A stretch of 64,000 nucleotides of DNA. Source: Rugosimonospora acidiphila. Lineage in GTDB: Bacteria; Actinomycetota; Actinomycetes; Mycobacteriales; Micromonosporaceae. Positions within the stretch are counted from its first letter, which is position 1; every line of letters begins with the position of its first letter. Both the position numbers and the translations under genes were made by a program. Positions 27,007-35,661 of this stretch are shown here, in pieces. Below the pieces are notes generated by a model, which saw only the letters and a list, made by a program, of their open reading frames with translations, did no database searches and was not told the DNA's origin. The stretch covers positions 124,001-188,000 of the forward strand of contig NZ_BAABJQ010000010.1 in the NCBI RefSeq assembly GCF_039543385.1, written 5' to 3'.

Positions 27007-28628
27007 GCGGGCAGGCCGACCACGCCGGGGCGGCCGCCGACCGCCCCGGCCACACCGCCGACCAAGCCACCGCGGCCGACCCGGTTCCGGACGGGCCGAC
27101 CGCCGAACTTGGCGCGGCCGTCGCGGAGGCGGCCGGCATCACCAAGCGGTTCGGCGCGACCGTCGCGCTGGACGACGTGAGCCTGCGGGTGGCGCCCGGC
27201 GAGGCGCACGCGCTGGTCGGCCGCAACGGCGCCGGCAAGTCGACGCTGGTGTCGATCCTGACCGGGCTCGCCCGACCCGATCGCGGCCGGATCAGCTTCG
27301 ATGGCCGGGCGGCGCCCCCGGTCTCCGACCCGAGCGCGTGGCGCCGGCACGTGGCCTGCGTGTACCAGAAATCGATGATTATCCCGTCGCTGTCGGTGGC
27401 CGAGAACCTCTACCTCAACCGCCAGGATCGGGGCGGCTCCCGCGGCCCGGGCGCGATCTCCTGGCGCGCGCTGCGCTCGCGGGCGGCCGAGTTGCTGGAG
27501 ACCTGGGGCATCGACGTCGACCCGCGGGCGGAGGCCGGCACGCTGACCGTGGAGCAGCGCCAGACCCTGGAGATCGCCCGCGCGCTGTCCTTCGGGGCCC
27601 GGTTCATCATCCTCGACGAGCCGACCGCGCAGCTGGACGGCGCCGGCATCGGCCGGCTCTTCGACCGCCTGCGCGCGCTGCGGGAGGCCGGGGTCGCCTT
27701 CCTGTTCATCTCGCATCACCTCCAGGAGGTGTACGAGGTGTGCCAGACCGTCACCGTGTACCGCGACGCCCGGCATGTGCTGACCGCGCCCGTGGCGCGG
27801 CTCGGCCGGGAGGCGCTGATCGAGGCGATGACCGGCGAGGCGACCGAGCTGCGGCAGGTCGGCTCCGGTGCGGCACCGATCGGCGAACACGCACCCGAGA
27901 CGCTCGCCGTCGACAACCTGTCCATCGAGGGCGTCTACGCGGAGGTGTCGTTCCGAGTCCGGGCCGGCGAGGTGCTCGGGCTTGCCGGGGCGGTGGGCGC
28001 CGGCGCCACCGCGCTCGGCGAGACGATCGCCGGGCTGCGCCGGCCCACCGCCGGCACGGTGACGGTGTCCGGCCGGCCGGTCCGGCCCGGCAGCGTACCG
28101 GCGAGCCTCGCGGCCGGGATCGGGTTCGTGCCCGAGGACCGGCACCGCGAGGGGCTGGTGCCGCTGCGGTCCATCGCCGAGAACATGACGCTGACCGTGA
28201 CCCGTCGGCTGGGCCGGTTCGGCTTCGTGTCGGGCGCGGCGCGGCGGGCGGCGGCGGTACCGCTGATGGAGCGGCTGGACGTGGTGGCCGCCGGGCCGGA
28301 CCAGCCGGTGTCCGCGCTGTCCGGCGGCAACCAGCAGAAGGTGGTGATGGGTCGGGCGCTGGCCGCGCGGCCGAGGGTACTGGTGTTGCTGCGCCCGACC
28401 GCCGGGGTCGACGTGAAGTCGAAGGAGTCGCTGCTGGAGACCGTCGCCTCGGCGGCCACCGGCGGCTGCGCCGCGCTGATCGTCTCGGACGAGCTGGACG
28501 ATCTGCGGGCCGCGGATCGGGTGATCGTCATGTTCCACGGGCGCGTAGTGAAGGAGTTCGCACGAGGCTGGGACGACCACCGCATGGTCGCCGCGATGGA
28601 GGGGTTGTCAGGTGAGCACGATAGTTGA
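27003..28628 (+). CDS. sugar ABC transporter ATP-binding protein with two ABC domains (RbsA-like)
   Basis: 541 residues. Domain 1 has Walker A GRNGAGKST, Walker B FIILDEPTA and switch His in ISHHLQEVYE; its signature is the degenerate LTVEQRQ normal for this class. Domain 2 has a proper LSGGNQQK signature but Walker A reads GAVGAGATA (no Lys), and Walker B reads VLVLLRPTAGVD, where the usual Asp-Glu is replaced by Leu-Arg. Loss of Lys is usual in RbsA domain 2; loss of Asp-Glu is not. A ~45-residue polar N-terminus precedes domain 1. GTG 27003 overlaps the upstream stop. Confidence 0.9.
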   Translation: MSGQADHAGAAADRPGHTADQATAADPVPDGPTAELGAAVAEAAGITKRFGATVALDDVSLRVAPGEAHALVGRNGAGKSTLVSILTGLARPDRGRISFDGRAAPPVSDPSAWRRHVACVYQKSMIIPSLSVAENLYLNRQDRGGSRGPGAISWRALRSRAAELLETWGIDVDPRAEAGTLTVEQRQTLEIARALSFGARFIILDEPTAQLDGAGIGRLFDRLRALREAGVAFLFISHHLQEVYEVCQTVTVYRDARHVLTAPVARLGREALIEAMTGEATELRQVGSGAAPIGEHAPETLAVDNLSIEGVYAEVSFRVRAGEVLGLAGAVGAGATALGETIAGLRRPTAGTVTVSGRPVRPGSVPASLAAGIGFVPEDRHREGLVPLRSIAENMTLTVTRRLGRFGFVSGAARRAAAVPLMERLDVVAAGPDQPVSALSGGNQQKVVMGRALAARPRVLVLLRPTAGVDVKSKESLLETVASAATGGCAALIVSDELDDLRAADRVIVMFHGRVVKEFARGWDDHRMVAAMEGLSGEHDS

Positions 28629-29631
28629 CCAGACCGTCCGCACCCGCCCCGTGTCGGGCCGGTTCGCCATCCGGCGCCTGCGGGACTTCTCGCTGATACC
28701 GGTGATCCTCCTGCTGCTGCTCGTGGGGTTCATCGTCAGCCCGGACTTCCTGACCGGCAGCAACATGCTGGCCGTGCTGCAGCAGTGCACCGAGCTGAGC
28801 CTGCTGGTACTCGGCGAGACCCTGGTGCTCCTCGCCGGGCGGATGGACCTGTCCCTGGAGTCCACCATCGGGGTGGCGCCGGTGCTGGCGGTATGGCTGG
28901 TGCTGCCGGCACACGGCGGCCGGTTCCACGGGCTGGGTACCGGCCTTCCGGGGTGGACGGCGATTCCGCTGTGCCTGTTGATCGGCGCGCTCATCGGCGC
29001 GTTCAACGGGGTGGTCATCCTGAAGGTGCGCATCAACGCGTTCATCCTCACCCTCGGCATGCTCATCACGCTGCGCGGGCTGCAGGTGGGTGTCAGCGGC
29101 GGCAACTCCATCTTCGAGCTGCCCGCCTCCTTCACCTACCTGGGCCGAGCGGCCTGGTTCGGGGTACCGGTATCGGTGTGGCTGTGCGGGGTGCTGTTCG
29201 CCATCGGGATCGTGCTGCTCACCTGGTTCCGGCACGGTCGGGCGCTGTACGCCATCGGCGGCAACCCCGACGCGTCGCGGGCGGCCGGCATCCGCACCGA
29301 CCGCCTGCTACTCATCGTGTTCATCCTCGCCTCCACGCTGGCGGCGCTGGCCGGCATCCTCTACGTCGGCCACTACGGCTCCATCTCGGCGAGCCAGGGC
29401 AGCGGCTGGATCTTCCAGGTGTTCGCCGCGACCGTCATTGGTGGGGTGAGCCTCAACGGCGGCCGGGGCAGCATGTTCGGCGCGCTGACCGGCGTCGTCG
29501 CGCTGCAGCTCATCCTGAACGTGATGAACTTCGCGCACGTCCCACCGGTCTGGGATCAGCTGCTGGACGGCGTCATCATTCTGGCCGCGCTGATCGTCTC
29601 GCGGTTCTCCTCGGGCGAGGCGCAGGATTAG
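28612..29631 (+). CDS. sugar ABC transporter permease (RbsC-like)
   Basis: 339 residues, eight to ten membrane helices. FILTLGMLITLRG, YAIGGNPDASRAAGI and AATVIGGVSLNGGRG are signature strings of ribose-type permeases. GTG 28612 lies 17 bp inside the ATPase gene, so expression is coupled. Completes the fucose-locus importer. Confidence 0.93.
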   Translation: MSTIVDQTVRTRPVSGRFAIRRLRDFSLIPVILLLLLVGFIVSPDFLTGSNMLAVLQQCTELSLLVLGETLVLLAGRMDLSLESTIGVAPVLAVWLVLPAHGGRFHGLGTGLPGWTAIPLCLLIGALIGAFNGVVILKVRINAFILTLGMLITLRGLQVGVSGGNSIFELPASFTYLGRAAWFGVPVSVWLCGVLFAIGIVLLTWFRHGRALYAIGGNPDASRAAGIRTDRLLLIVFILASTLAALAGILYVGHYGSISASQGSGWIFQVFAATVIGGVSLNGGRGSMFGALTGVVALQLILNVMNFAHVPPVWDQLLDGVIILAALIVSRFSSGEAQD

Positions 29632-29650
29632 ATCGAGTGAAGGGTTGAGG

Positions 29651-29965
29651 ATGCAGCGGATAGCTCTGCACACCCGGCTGGCGCCGGGCAAGGAAGCGGA
29701 GTATGAAGCGGTTCACGCGGTGATCCCGCCGGACCTGGACGCCGCGCTGCGCGAGGCCGGCGTGCACGACTGGCGGATCTGGCGTGACGGGCTCGACCTG
29801 TTCCATGTGGTGGAGGTCGAGGACTACCGGCGGATGCGCCACTTCCTGCGGGACCACCAGGCGAACGCGCCCTGGCAGGCGCGGATGGCCGAGTTGCTGG
29901 AGGTCGAGGACGACTACTCCGGCGACGACTCCGGCATCAACCTGGTCTGGGAGCTGCCGCACTGA
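29651..29965 (+). CDS. L-rhamnose/L-fucose mutarotase
   Basis: 104 residues of the RhaM-type family: MQRIALHTRLAPGKEAEYEAVH at the start, then HDWRIWRDG and LFHVVEVEDY. Tyr18 and His22 match the catalytic positions of E. coli RhaM, and length is normal. These enzymes interconvert alpha and beta anomers of 6-deoxy sugars; in non-phosphorylating L-fucose loci this family supplies the fucose mutarotase. ATG 29651 is 19 bp after the permease stop. Confidence 0.9.
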   Translation: MQRIALHTRLAPGKEAEYEAVHAVIPPDLDAALREAGVHDWRIWRDGLDLFHVVEVEDYRRMRHFLRDHQANAPWQARMAELLEVEDDYSGDDSGINLVWELPH

Positions 29966-29975
29966 GCCCGCCTGT

Positions 29976-30009
29976 GGCGCGCGCCGGGCGGGCAGCCCGG
30001 CCGCGCGCC
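29976..30009. terminator. terminator hairpin after the fucose operon
   Basis: Stem of 14 pairs (GGCGCGCGCCGGGC with its complement, one bulged C) and a GGGCA loop, 10 bp after the mutarotase stop. It lies between convergent genes and may act both ways. Confidence 0.75.
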
Positions 30010-30036
30010 GCCGGCGGCCGGCGGCCGGCGGCCGGC
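30010..30036. repeat. 7-bp microsatellite
   Basis: Just under four units of CCGGCGG between the terminator and the GntR gene. A nearby 14-bp direct repeat (GATTGTCAAACCCG, at about 30042 and 30059) precedes the GntR stop. Confidence 0.8.
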
Positions 30037-30079
30037 AGGTGATTGTCAAACCCGCCGGATTGTCAAACCCGAGGCGTCG

Positions 30080-30757
30080 TCAGTCCTGCAGCGTCCGGCG
30101 CAGCCACTCCTCGACTCCCGCGACGTGCACGGTGGCCCAGGAGCGGGCCAGCTCCGGCTGGCGGGCCGCTATCGCCTCGCAGATAGCCGAGTGCTGCTCG
30201 CGGGTGCGGTCCACCGCGCCCTCCTGGGTCAGCCCGCGCCAGATCCGGGCCCGGGTGGTCGGCCCGGACAGGCTGTCGATGAGCGAACACAGCACGGTGT
30301 TGCCCGACCCGAGCGCGATCCGGCGGTGGAATTCGAGGTCGTTGGTGACCAGCGCGTCGATGGTCGGCTCGACGGGCAGTTGGTCGAGTACCGCCCGGAG
30401 CTGCACGATCTCGGCGTCCGCCATGGTCAGCGCCGCCATCGCCGTGGCGGCCGGCTCGAGAATCCGGCGTACCTCGAGGAACTCCAGGACCGTGTCGTCG
30501 CGGTGGAAGTCCACCACGAACGTCATGGCGTCGAGCAGCAGGTGGGGCTCCAGGCTGGTGACATAGGTGCCGTCGCCCTGGCGCACGTCGAGCACGTGAA
30601 TCAGCGACAGCGCCTTGACCGCCTCGCGCAGCGAGTTGCGGGACAGTCCGAGCCGGTCGGCGAGGTCGGCCTCCTTGGGCAGGCGGTCTCCCGGGCTCAG
30701 CTCGCCGGAGACGATCATGCCTTTGATCTTGTCGATCGCCTCGTCGGTGACTGCCAA
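30080..30757 (-). CDS. GntR-family regulator, FadR/FCD subfamily
   Basis: 225 residues. The winged HTH (LSPGDRLPKEADLADRLGLSRNSLREAVKALSLIHVLDVRQGDGTYV) spans about 18-65; the rest is the all-helical FCD effector domain with metal-ligand candidates in NDLEFHR and EQHSAIC. Start is TTG 30757: an in-frame stop lies 9 codons earlier and GGGGG precedes it. It converges on the fucose operon and shares an operator-like palindrome with it, so it is the probable fucose-locus regulator. Confidence 0.9.
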   Translation of the reverse strand: MAVTDEAIDKIKGMIVSGELSPGDRLPKEADLADRLGLSRNSLREAVKALSLIHVLDVRQGDGTYVTSLEPHLLLDAMTFVVDFHRDDTVLEFLEVRRILEPAATAMAALTMADAEIVQLRAVLDQLPVEPTIDALVTNDLEFHRRIALGSGNTVLCSLIDSLSGPTTRARIWRGLTQEGAVDRTREQHSAICEAIAARQPELARSWATVHVAGVEEWLRRTLQD

Positions 30758-30768
30758 CGTGCCCCCTC

Positions 30769-30783
30769 ATACATGGGATGTAT
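30769..30783. promoter_or_regulatory. candidate GntR/FadR autoregulatory operator
   Basis: ATACAT-GGG-ATGTAT, a perfect 6-bp inverted repeat with 3-bp spacer, 11 bp upstream of the regulator's TTG start. Position over the start region fits self-repression. Related site at 24269-24283. Confidence 0.8.
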
Positions 30784-31080
30784 CCGCGCCATCCTAGCGC
30801 CGGCCAGGCTCCGGACAAGCCGGGCCGGCGTCGGAGGAGGCTGTGAAAACGGATCGCATCCGCCCCCGACGCTCCGGACGGGTGGCAAGGCACCTGGCGG
30901 CGCGCGAGGGGCCGCCCGAGGGAGAACAATGCCGGGGCCGCCCGGATCGACCGAGCGGTTCCCAAGGGGGCTCAACCGCCGAGCGCGGGGTGGACGGGAC
31001 GATAAGGCGGCTAAGGGCTCAGTGGGCCGCAGGCTGCCCCAAGCGGCGAAAAGGTCGTGGGTCCCGGGAAAGGGCGGCTC
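30784..31080. other. intergenic region, no gene seen
   Basis: About 300 bp between the GntR operator and the stop of the YbjQ gene. Open frames here are Arg/Pro/Gly-rich without family character. No obvious hairpin or promoter. Confidence 0.4.
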
Positions 31081-31407
31081 TCAGCCAGTCGCGGGGTCGA
31101 CCCGGACCGCCGTGCCGTACGCGCAGATTTCGGCCCAGGCCGTGCTGATGTTCCGGTTGTCGAACCGCAGCCCGACGACGGCGTTGGCGCCACGCTGCCG
31201 GGCCTGCTCGACCATCTCGGTCACCGCGTCCTTGCGCCACTGGGTCAGTTCTGAAGAGCGCTTCGGGTTCAGATTCCCGTCCAGCGCGCGGATCCCCTCG
31301 GTGAAGGCGTTGCTCAGCCGGGCGATCGACCCGATCACCTCGCCGATCACCGTGCTGATCCGGTACCCGGGAATCTCCTCAGTGGTCACCACCATGACGG
31401 CGGCCAT
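31081..31407 (-). CDS. YbjQ/UPF0145 family protein
   Basis: 108 residues: VTTEEIPGYRI at the start, VIGSIARLSN, and RGANAVVGLRFDN near residue 75 are hallmarks of the YbjQ family, which forms pentamers and is often annotated as a heavy-metal-binding domain, though its role is unknown. Full length for the family. GGGGGA precedes ATG 31407. Stands alone. Confidence 0.9.
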   Translation of the reverse strand: MAAVMVVTTEEIPGYRISTVIGEVIGSIARLSNAFTEGIRALDGNLNPKRSSELTQWRKDAVTEMVEQARQRGANAVVGLRFDNRNISTAWAEICAYGTAVRVDPATG

Positions 31408-31685
31408 GCCCGTCCCCCATCCCTAGGCCCCGTGAACGCCACAACTATACGGTGATTTAGGGTGATTCGGATGTCCATTTCACCGCACTTCGTCCGGCTT
31501 CCGGGTGCCCCTCGTGGGGTGCTTCCCGGGGGCCGCCAAGGGGTGGCGAACACCGGATTTCGCGAGCGCGGTTCGCGCCGGTACGAGGACGCCAACGTTA
31601 CGGCCGGATTTCCCTGGGTACCGGGAACGAGGCCACATCGACCCGTGTGGGCGCCAGCCCCAGCGCGGAAGAAAAGAGGCTGACC

Positions 31686-32861
31686 GTGACCGAATCACTA
31701 CTGGAGCCCCCGCACCGGGGACATCGGCGCCTTCGGATCGCCATGGTCGTTCCGCCCTGGTACGAGGTGCCGCCGCTCGGGTACGGCGGGGTGGAAGTGA
31801 TCGCTGGTGCGTTGGTGGACGCGCTGGTGGCTCGCGGGCATGAGGTCACGCTGTTTGGCGCCGGCTCACGTACCGGGACCGCCGCCTCCCACTTCATCGC
31901 GAGCAACCCCTCGTTGCAGCATGCCCGGCTCGGTCAGCTGCTGCCCGCCCTGGTGCACACCGCGCGGGTGAACAAGCTGATGAGCGAGGGCGAGTACGAC
32001 GTGGTGCACGACCACACCACGGACGGTCCGGTCACCGCGGCGATGCGCAAGGCGCCCACCGTCGTGACCGTGCACGGCATCGTGAACAGCGACCTCGGCG
32101 ACTTCCTGGACGCGCTGGGCGACAGCGTGCGGCTGGTCGCCATCTCCCGATCCCAGCGGGCGTCGCGCCCGAGCCTGCCGTGGGCCGCGACGGTGCACAA
32201 CGCACTGCCCTATATGGACCCGGTCGAGGCGCCGCAGCGGCACGACGGTCCGGTGCTCTGGCTCGCCCGGTTCAGTCCGGACAAGGGGCCGGACCTGGCC
32301 ATCAACGCCTGCCGGGAGGCCGGCCTGCCGCTGGTGCTGGCCGGCAAGGCCAGTGAGCCGAGCGAGGCCAAGTACCTGGAGGAGGAGATCCGGCCGATGC
32401 TGCGGGATGGCGACGACATCCAGCTGCTGGCCGACGCCGACCGGACGGTCACGGACAAGCTGCTCGCCGAGGCGCGGTGCCTCATCATGCCGATCCGCTG
32501 GGACGAGCCGTTCGGAATGGTGATGATCGAGGCGATGGCGGTCGGTACCCCGGTGGTGGCGCTGTCCCGCGGCGCGGTGCCGGAGCTGGTCCGCGATGGA
32601 CTGACCGGCTGGGTACGCGGCCGGCCGGAGGACCTGCCGGCGGCCCTGCACCGGATCGACGAGATCGACCCGGCCGACTGCGTGGCGCACGTGCGGGCCA
32701 ACTTCTCCGCGCCGCTGATGGCCCGCCGGTACGAGCGGGTCTACCTGGAGGCCGTCGACGCGGCGATGATTCCGGGCCGGCGCCGACGGATGGTGGACTC
32801 CCGGCCGCAGCCGGTGCCGGTGCTGCGCCGCCCCGACCGTCGCATGCCCTACGTCGGCTGA
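31686..32861 (+). CDS. family 4 glycosyltransferase
   Basis: 391 residues with the GT-B fold: donor-side motif RWDEPFGMVMIEAMAVGTPVVAL at about residues 278-300, and the N-terminal glycine loop in PLGYGGVEVIAGALVDAL. No signal or membrane segment, so it acts in the cytoplasm. Start GTG 31686 (TVTESLLEPP) follows AAGAGG; an upstream GTG 31647 is less likely. Sugar donor and acceptor are not readable. Monocistronic; a 25-bp repeat covers its 3' end, then a terminator. Confidence 0.88.
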   Translation: MTESLLEPPHRGHRRLRIAMVVPPWYEVPPLGYGGVEVIAGALVDALVARGHEVTLFGAGSRTGTAASHFIASNPSLQHARLGQLLPALVHTARVNKLMSEGEYDVVHDHTTDGPVTAAMRKAPTVVTVHGIVNSDLGDFLDALGDSVRLVAISRSQRASRPSLPWAATVHNALPYMDPVEAPQRHDGPVLWLARFSPDKGPDLAINACREAGLPLVLAGKASEPSEAKYLEEEIRPMLRDGDDIQLLADADRTVTDKLLAEARCLIMPIRWDEPFGMVMIEAMAVGTPVVALSRGAVPELVRDGLTGWVRGRPEDLPAALHRIDEIDPADCVAHVRANFSAPLMARRYERVYLEAVDAAMIPGRRRRMVDSRPQPVPVLRRPDRRMPYVG

Positions 32862-32933
32862 GCGAGCGCAGGACCACGTCGGCCGAACGGGCGCAGTACC
32901 ACGTCGGCTGAACGAACGCACAACTACGTCGAC
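32851..32933 (+). repeat. 25-bp tandem repeat at a stop codon
   Basis: ACGTCG recurs at exactly 25-bp intervals (32851, 32876, 32901, 32926), each full unit containing ACGTCGGCYGARCG. The first unit includes the last codons and TGA of the glycosyltransferase gene; the third again shows an intact GGCTGA. Confidence 0.9.
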
Positions 32934-32969
32934 GGCGGCGAGCGGAGCCGCCCCCGATAACGGAAGACC

Positions 32970-32997
32970 CGTCGAGCCGGTACTCACCGGCTCGACG
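32970..32997 (+). terminator. intrinsic terminator hairpin
   Basis: Perfect 11-bp stem CGTCGAGCCGG / CCGGCTCGACG with a TACTCA loop, about 110 bp after the glycosyltransferase stop and beyond the 25-bp repeats. Confidence 0.8.
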
Positions 32998-33249
32998 TCG
33001 CGTCCCCCGCGCGAGGTGGCCCCGAGGCGGTCAGCCCGGCGGAGCGCCGCCGCGTTGTTACAGCTCTTCTCGATATTCGCATCCGTTCGTCACATGCGAA
33101 ATCCAGTCTTCTGCGCAATCATTTGACCCTGCTGTGTTGGTGTGCGCCACTTTTTCCCATCTAAGCATGTCAATCAATGGGAAGGTGGGGGCCAACTGCG
33201 GGCCCGCGCCCCATGCCATCCTGAGACCCCTTGCGTTGAAGGAGAGAGC
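32998..33249. other. promoter region of the S53 peptidase
   Basis: A 250-bp gap with a stretch of lower GC (about 33055-33185) that is the likely promoter. AAGGAGAGAG lies directly before ATG 33250. No palindromic operator stood out. Confidence 0.45.
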
Positions 33250-35151
33250 ATGCGGGTCAGACCCCCGGTACTCGTCGTGGTCGGCGCTGTGGCGGCACTC
33301 GTCGCCGGCGTGCTGGCCGCGCCACCCGCGTCGGCCGCGCCCATCGCGGCCAACTACACATCCATCTGCGGTCTCGCCCAGCCAGGCCAGTCGACCTGCT
33401 TCGCGATGCGCCGCACCGACGTGCACAGCGCGCGGGCGCTGACGCCCAACGCCGTGACCGCCGGCTACGGCCCGTCCACTCTCAAGGCCGCGTACAAGCT
33501 GCCGGCCGGCACCACCACCGCCACGGTCGCGATCGTGGACGCGTTCGACGATCCGTCCGCCGCTTCCGACCTGAACACCTACCGGGCGCAGTGGGGCCTG
33601 CCGGCGTGTACCACCGCCAACGGCTGCTTCACCAAGGTGAACCAGACCGGTGCGACGTTCCCGATGCCGACCCCCGACGCCAACTGGGCCGGCGAGATCT
33701 CGCTGGACGTGGACATGGTCTCGGCGATCTGCCCGACCTGCCACATCCTGCTCGTCGAGGCGAACACGAACAACGACACCGACCTGCTCGCGGCCGAGGA
33801 CTACGCGACCGCGCACGCCAAGTTCGTCTCCAACAGCTGGGGCGGGGCCGAGACGACCGTCGAGACGATCGAGGACGCGCACTTCAACCACCCGGGTGAG
33901 GTCATCACGGCGAGCACCGGCGACCTGGGCAACGGCGCGCAGTACCCGGCCACCTCGCCGTACGTCGTGGCGGTCGGCGGCACCACGCTGAACGGCTCGA
34001 CCAACTCGCGCGGCTGGACCGAGTCGGCCTGGGCCGGCGCGGGCTCCGGCTGCTCCGCCTACGAGCCCAAGCCCGCGTTCCAGACGGCCACCACGGGCTG
34101 CACCCGTCGCGGCGAGGCGGACGTGTCCGCGGTCGCCGACCCGAACACCGGCGTCGCGGTGTACAACTCGTACAGCGACCTCGGCTGGGCGGAGTACGGC
34201 GGCACCAGCGCGGCCTCCCCGATCATCGCGGCGACCTACGCGCTCGCCGGCACCCCGGGCTTCTCGGACACCCCGGCCTCCTACCCGTACGCGCACGCCG
34301 GCAACCTGTTCGACGTGACCAGCGGCGGCAACGGCTCCTGCGGCGCGCCGATGTGCACCGCGGGTACCGGCTGGGACGGCCCGACCGGGCTCGGTACCCC
34401 GAACGGCACGGCGGCCTTCAACTCCGGCGGCCTCACCGTGAACAACCCGGGCACCCAGAGCGTTCTGGTCAACACCGCGACCAGCCTCACGCTGTCCGTG
34501 GCCGGTGGCACCGGCCCGTACACCTGGTCCGCGTCCGGCCTGCCGGCCGGGCTGTCGCTCAACTCCTCGACCGGGGTCATCACCGGCACGCCGACCACGA
34601 AGGGGCTCTACCAGGTCACGGTGACCGCGACCGGCGGCGGCCTGACCGGAAGCACCTCGTTCAACTGGCTCGTCAACCCGACCGGTGGTTGCGAGAGCCC
34701 GGGCCAGAAGCTGGGCAACCCGGGCTTCGAGACCGGCTCCGCGGCACCGTGGACCACATCGGCCAGCGTGATCGACAACTCCTCCTCGGAGCCGGCCCAC
34801 TCCGGCGCCTGGAAGGCGTGGCTGGACGGGTACGCGCAGCGGCACACCGACACGTTGAGCCAGACGGTCACCCTCCCGTTGGGCTGCAGCAACTACACGC
34901 TCAGCTTCTATCTGCGCGTCGACTCCGCCGAATCGAGCCTCTCGCAGGTGTTCGACGCGATGAACGTGCAGGTCGGCTCGACGACCCTGGCGACCTACTC
35001 GAACCTGAACAAGGGGACCGCGTACACGCTGAGGTCGTTCAACCTGTCCGCGTTCGCGGGCCAGACGGTGACGATCCGGTTCACCGGCACCGAGGACGTC
35101 TCGGTGCAGACGTCGTTCCTCATCGACGACGTCTCGCTGACCGCTAGCTGA
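33250..35151 (+). CDS. secreted S53 (sedolisin-type) serine-carboxyl peptidase
   Basis: 633 residues. Signal peptide 1-30 (ASAAP). The catalytic region shows Glu and Asp in GEISLDVDM, the oxyanion Asp in TASTGDLGNG and the nucleophile in GGTSAASP, the Ser-Glu-Asp set of S53. There is no long pro-domain: the signal is followed by only ~45 residues before the peptidase fold. After it come a putative Ig-like domain (TGPYTWSASGLPAGLSLNSSTGVITGTPT, about 420-475) and a C-terminal beta-sandwich (NPGFETGSAAPWTTS) of the carbohydrate-binding type. Extracellular protein degradation is the likely role. Confidence 0.88.
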   Translation: MRVRPPVLVVVGAVAALVAGVLAAPPASAAPIAANYTSICGLAQPGQSTCFAMRRTDVHSARALTPNAVTAGYGPSTLKAAYKLPAGTTTATVAIVDAFDDPSAASDLNTYRAQWGLPACTTANGCFTKVNQTGATFPMPTPDANWAGEISLDVDMVSAICPTCHILLVEANTNNDTDLLAAEDYATAHAKFVSNSWGGAETTVETIEDAHFNHPGEVITASTGDLGNGAQYPATSPYVVAVGGTTLNGSTNSRGWTESAWAGAGSGCSAYEPKPAFQTATTGCTRRGEADVSAVADPNTGVAVYNSYSDLGWAEYGGTSAASPIIAATYALAGTPGFSDTPASYPYAHAGNLFDVTSGGNGSCGAPMCTAGTGWDGPTGLGTPNGTAAFNSGGLTVNNPGTQSVLVNTATSLTLSVAGGTGPYTWSASGLPAGLSLNSSTGVITGTPTTKGLYQVTVTATGGGLTGSTSFNWLVNPTGGCESPGQKLGNPGFETGSAAPWTTSASVIDNSSSEPAHSGAWKAWLDGYAQRHTDTLSQTVTLPLGCSNYTLSFYLRVDSAESSLSQVFDAMNVQVGSTTLATYSNLNKGTAYTLRSFNLSAFAGQTVTIRFTGTEDVSVQTSFLIDDVSLTAS

Positions 35152-35199
35152 ATCGCCGCCGGCCGAGCCGGACCGTCGGCGCAACCCAGCACATTCCGG

Positions 35200-35231
35200 G
35201 CCGGGCCCGGGGCGCGAGCCCCGGGCCCGGC
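35200..35231 (+). terminator. intrinsic terminator hairpin
   Basis: Perfect 14-bp GC stem (GCCGGGCCCGGGGC and complement) with a GCGA tetraloop, 49 bp after the peptidase stop. Confidence 0.88.
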
Positions 35232-35320
35232 GACGTGCGGTGGCCCCTCGCGCGGTTTTGTGCGGGGCGCCCCGGCGGGCCGAGTGCCCCGGCGCGGCCG
35301 TTGGGGCACAATCGGGTCCG

Positions 35321-35584
35321 ATGAGCACTCAGGAGATCGTGACCAGGCTGGCCGCCGCGCTGCAGAAGCTGGAGCAGGGGCAGGCCAAGGCCGCCGCGGC
35401 GGCGCAGGACTACGACGAGGCGCGGACGCTGGTCGCCGACGCGCTCAAGGGTGGCACCGCCGGACCCCTGCTCGGACTGATCGAGCAGCTGCGGACGTCG
35501 GCGCAGCAGGCGTCGCGGCCGGGTGCGGCGATCGAGCGGGTCCGCGAGACGATCCAGAAGGCCCACGGGTTGGGTGACTTCTGA
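35321..35584 (+). CDS. small helical protein (DUF6244-like)
   Basis: 87 residues, almost entirely helical and heptad-like: MSTQEIVTRLAAALQKLEQG followed by an Ala/Gln-rich coil and VRETIQKAHGLGDF. Resembles a small family common in Micromonosporaceae (DUF6244, from memory). Function unknown; a short coiled coil is the most that can be said. Lies 75 bp before the flavin reductase gene. Confidence 0.7.
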   Translation: MSTQEIVTRLAAALQKLEQGQAKAAAAAQDYDEARTLVADALKGGTAGPLLGLIEQLRTSAQQASRPGAAIERVRETIQKAHGLGDF

Positions 35585-35661
35585 CTGGGGCACACTAGTC
35601 GTGACCGGTGGCCGGCCGCCCCGGTCGGATTTGTCGCCAGGCGAGCCGGAGGGACGGGCGG

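Noticed and set aside
33058..35328. 756-codon minus-strand open frame opposite the S53 peptidase
   Set aside because: Very long but Arg/Gly/Val/His-rich without any motif; the plus-strand peptidase has complete catalytic residues and a signal peptide.
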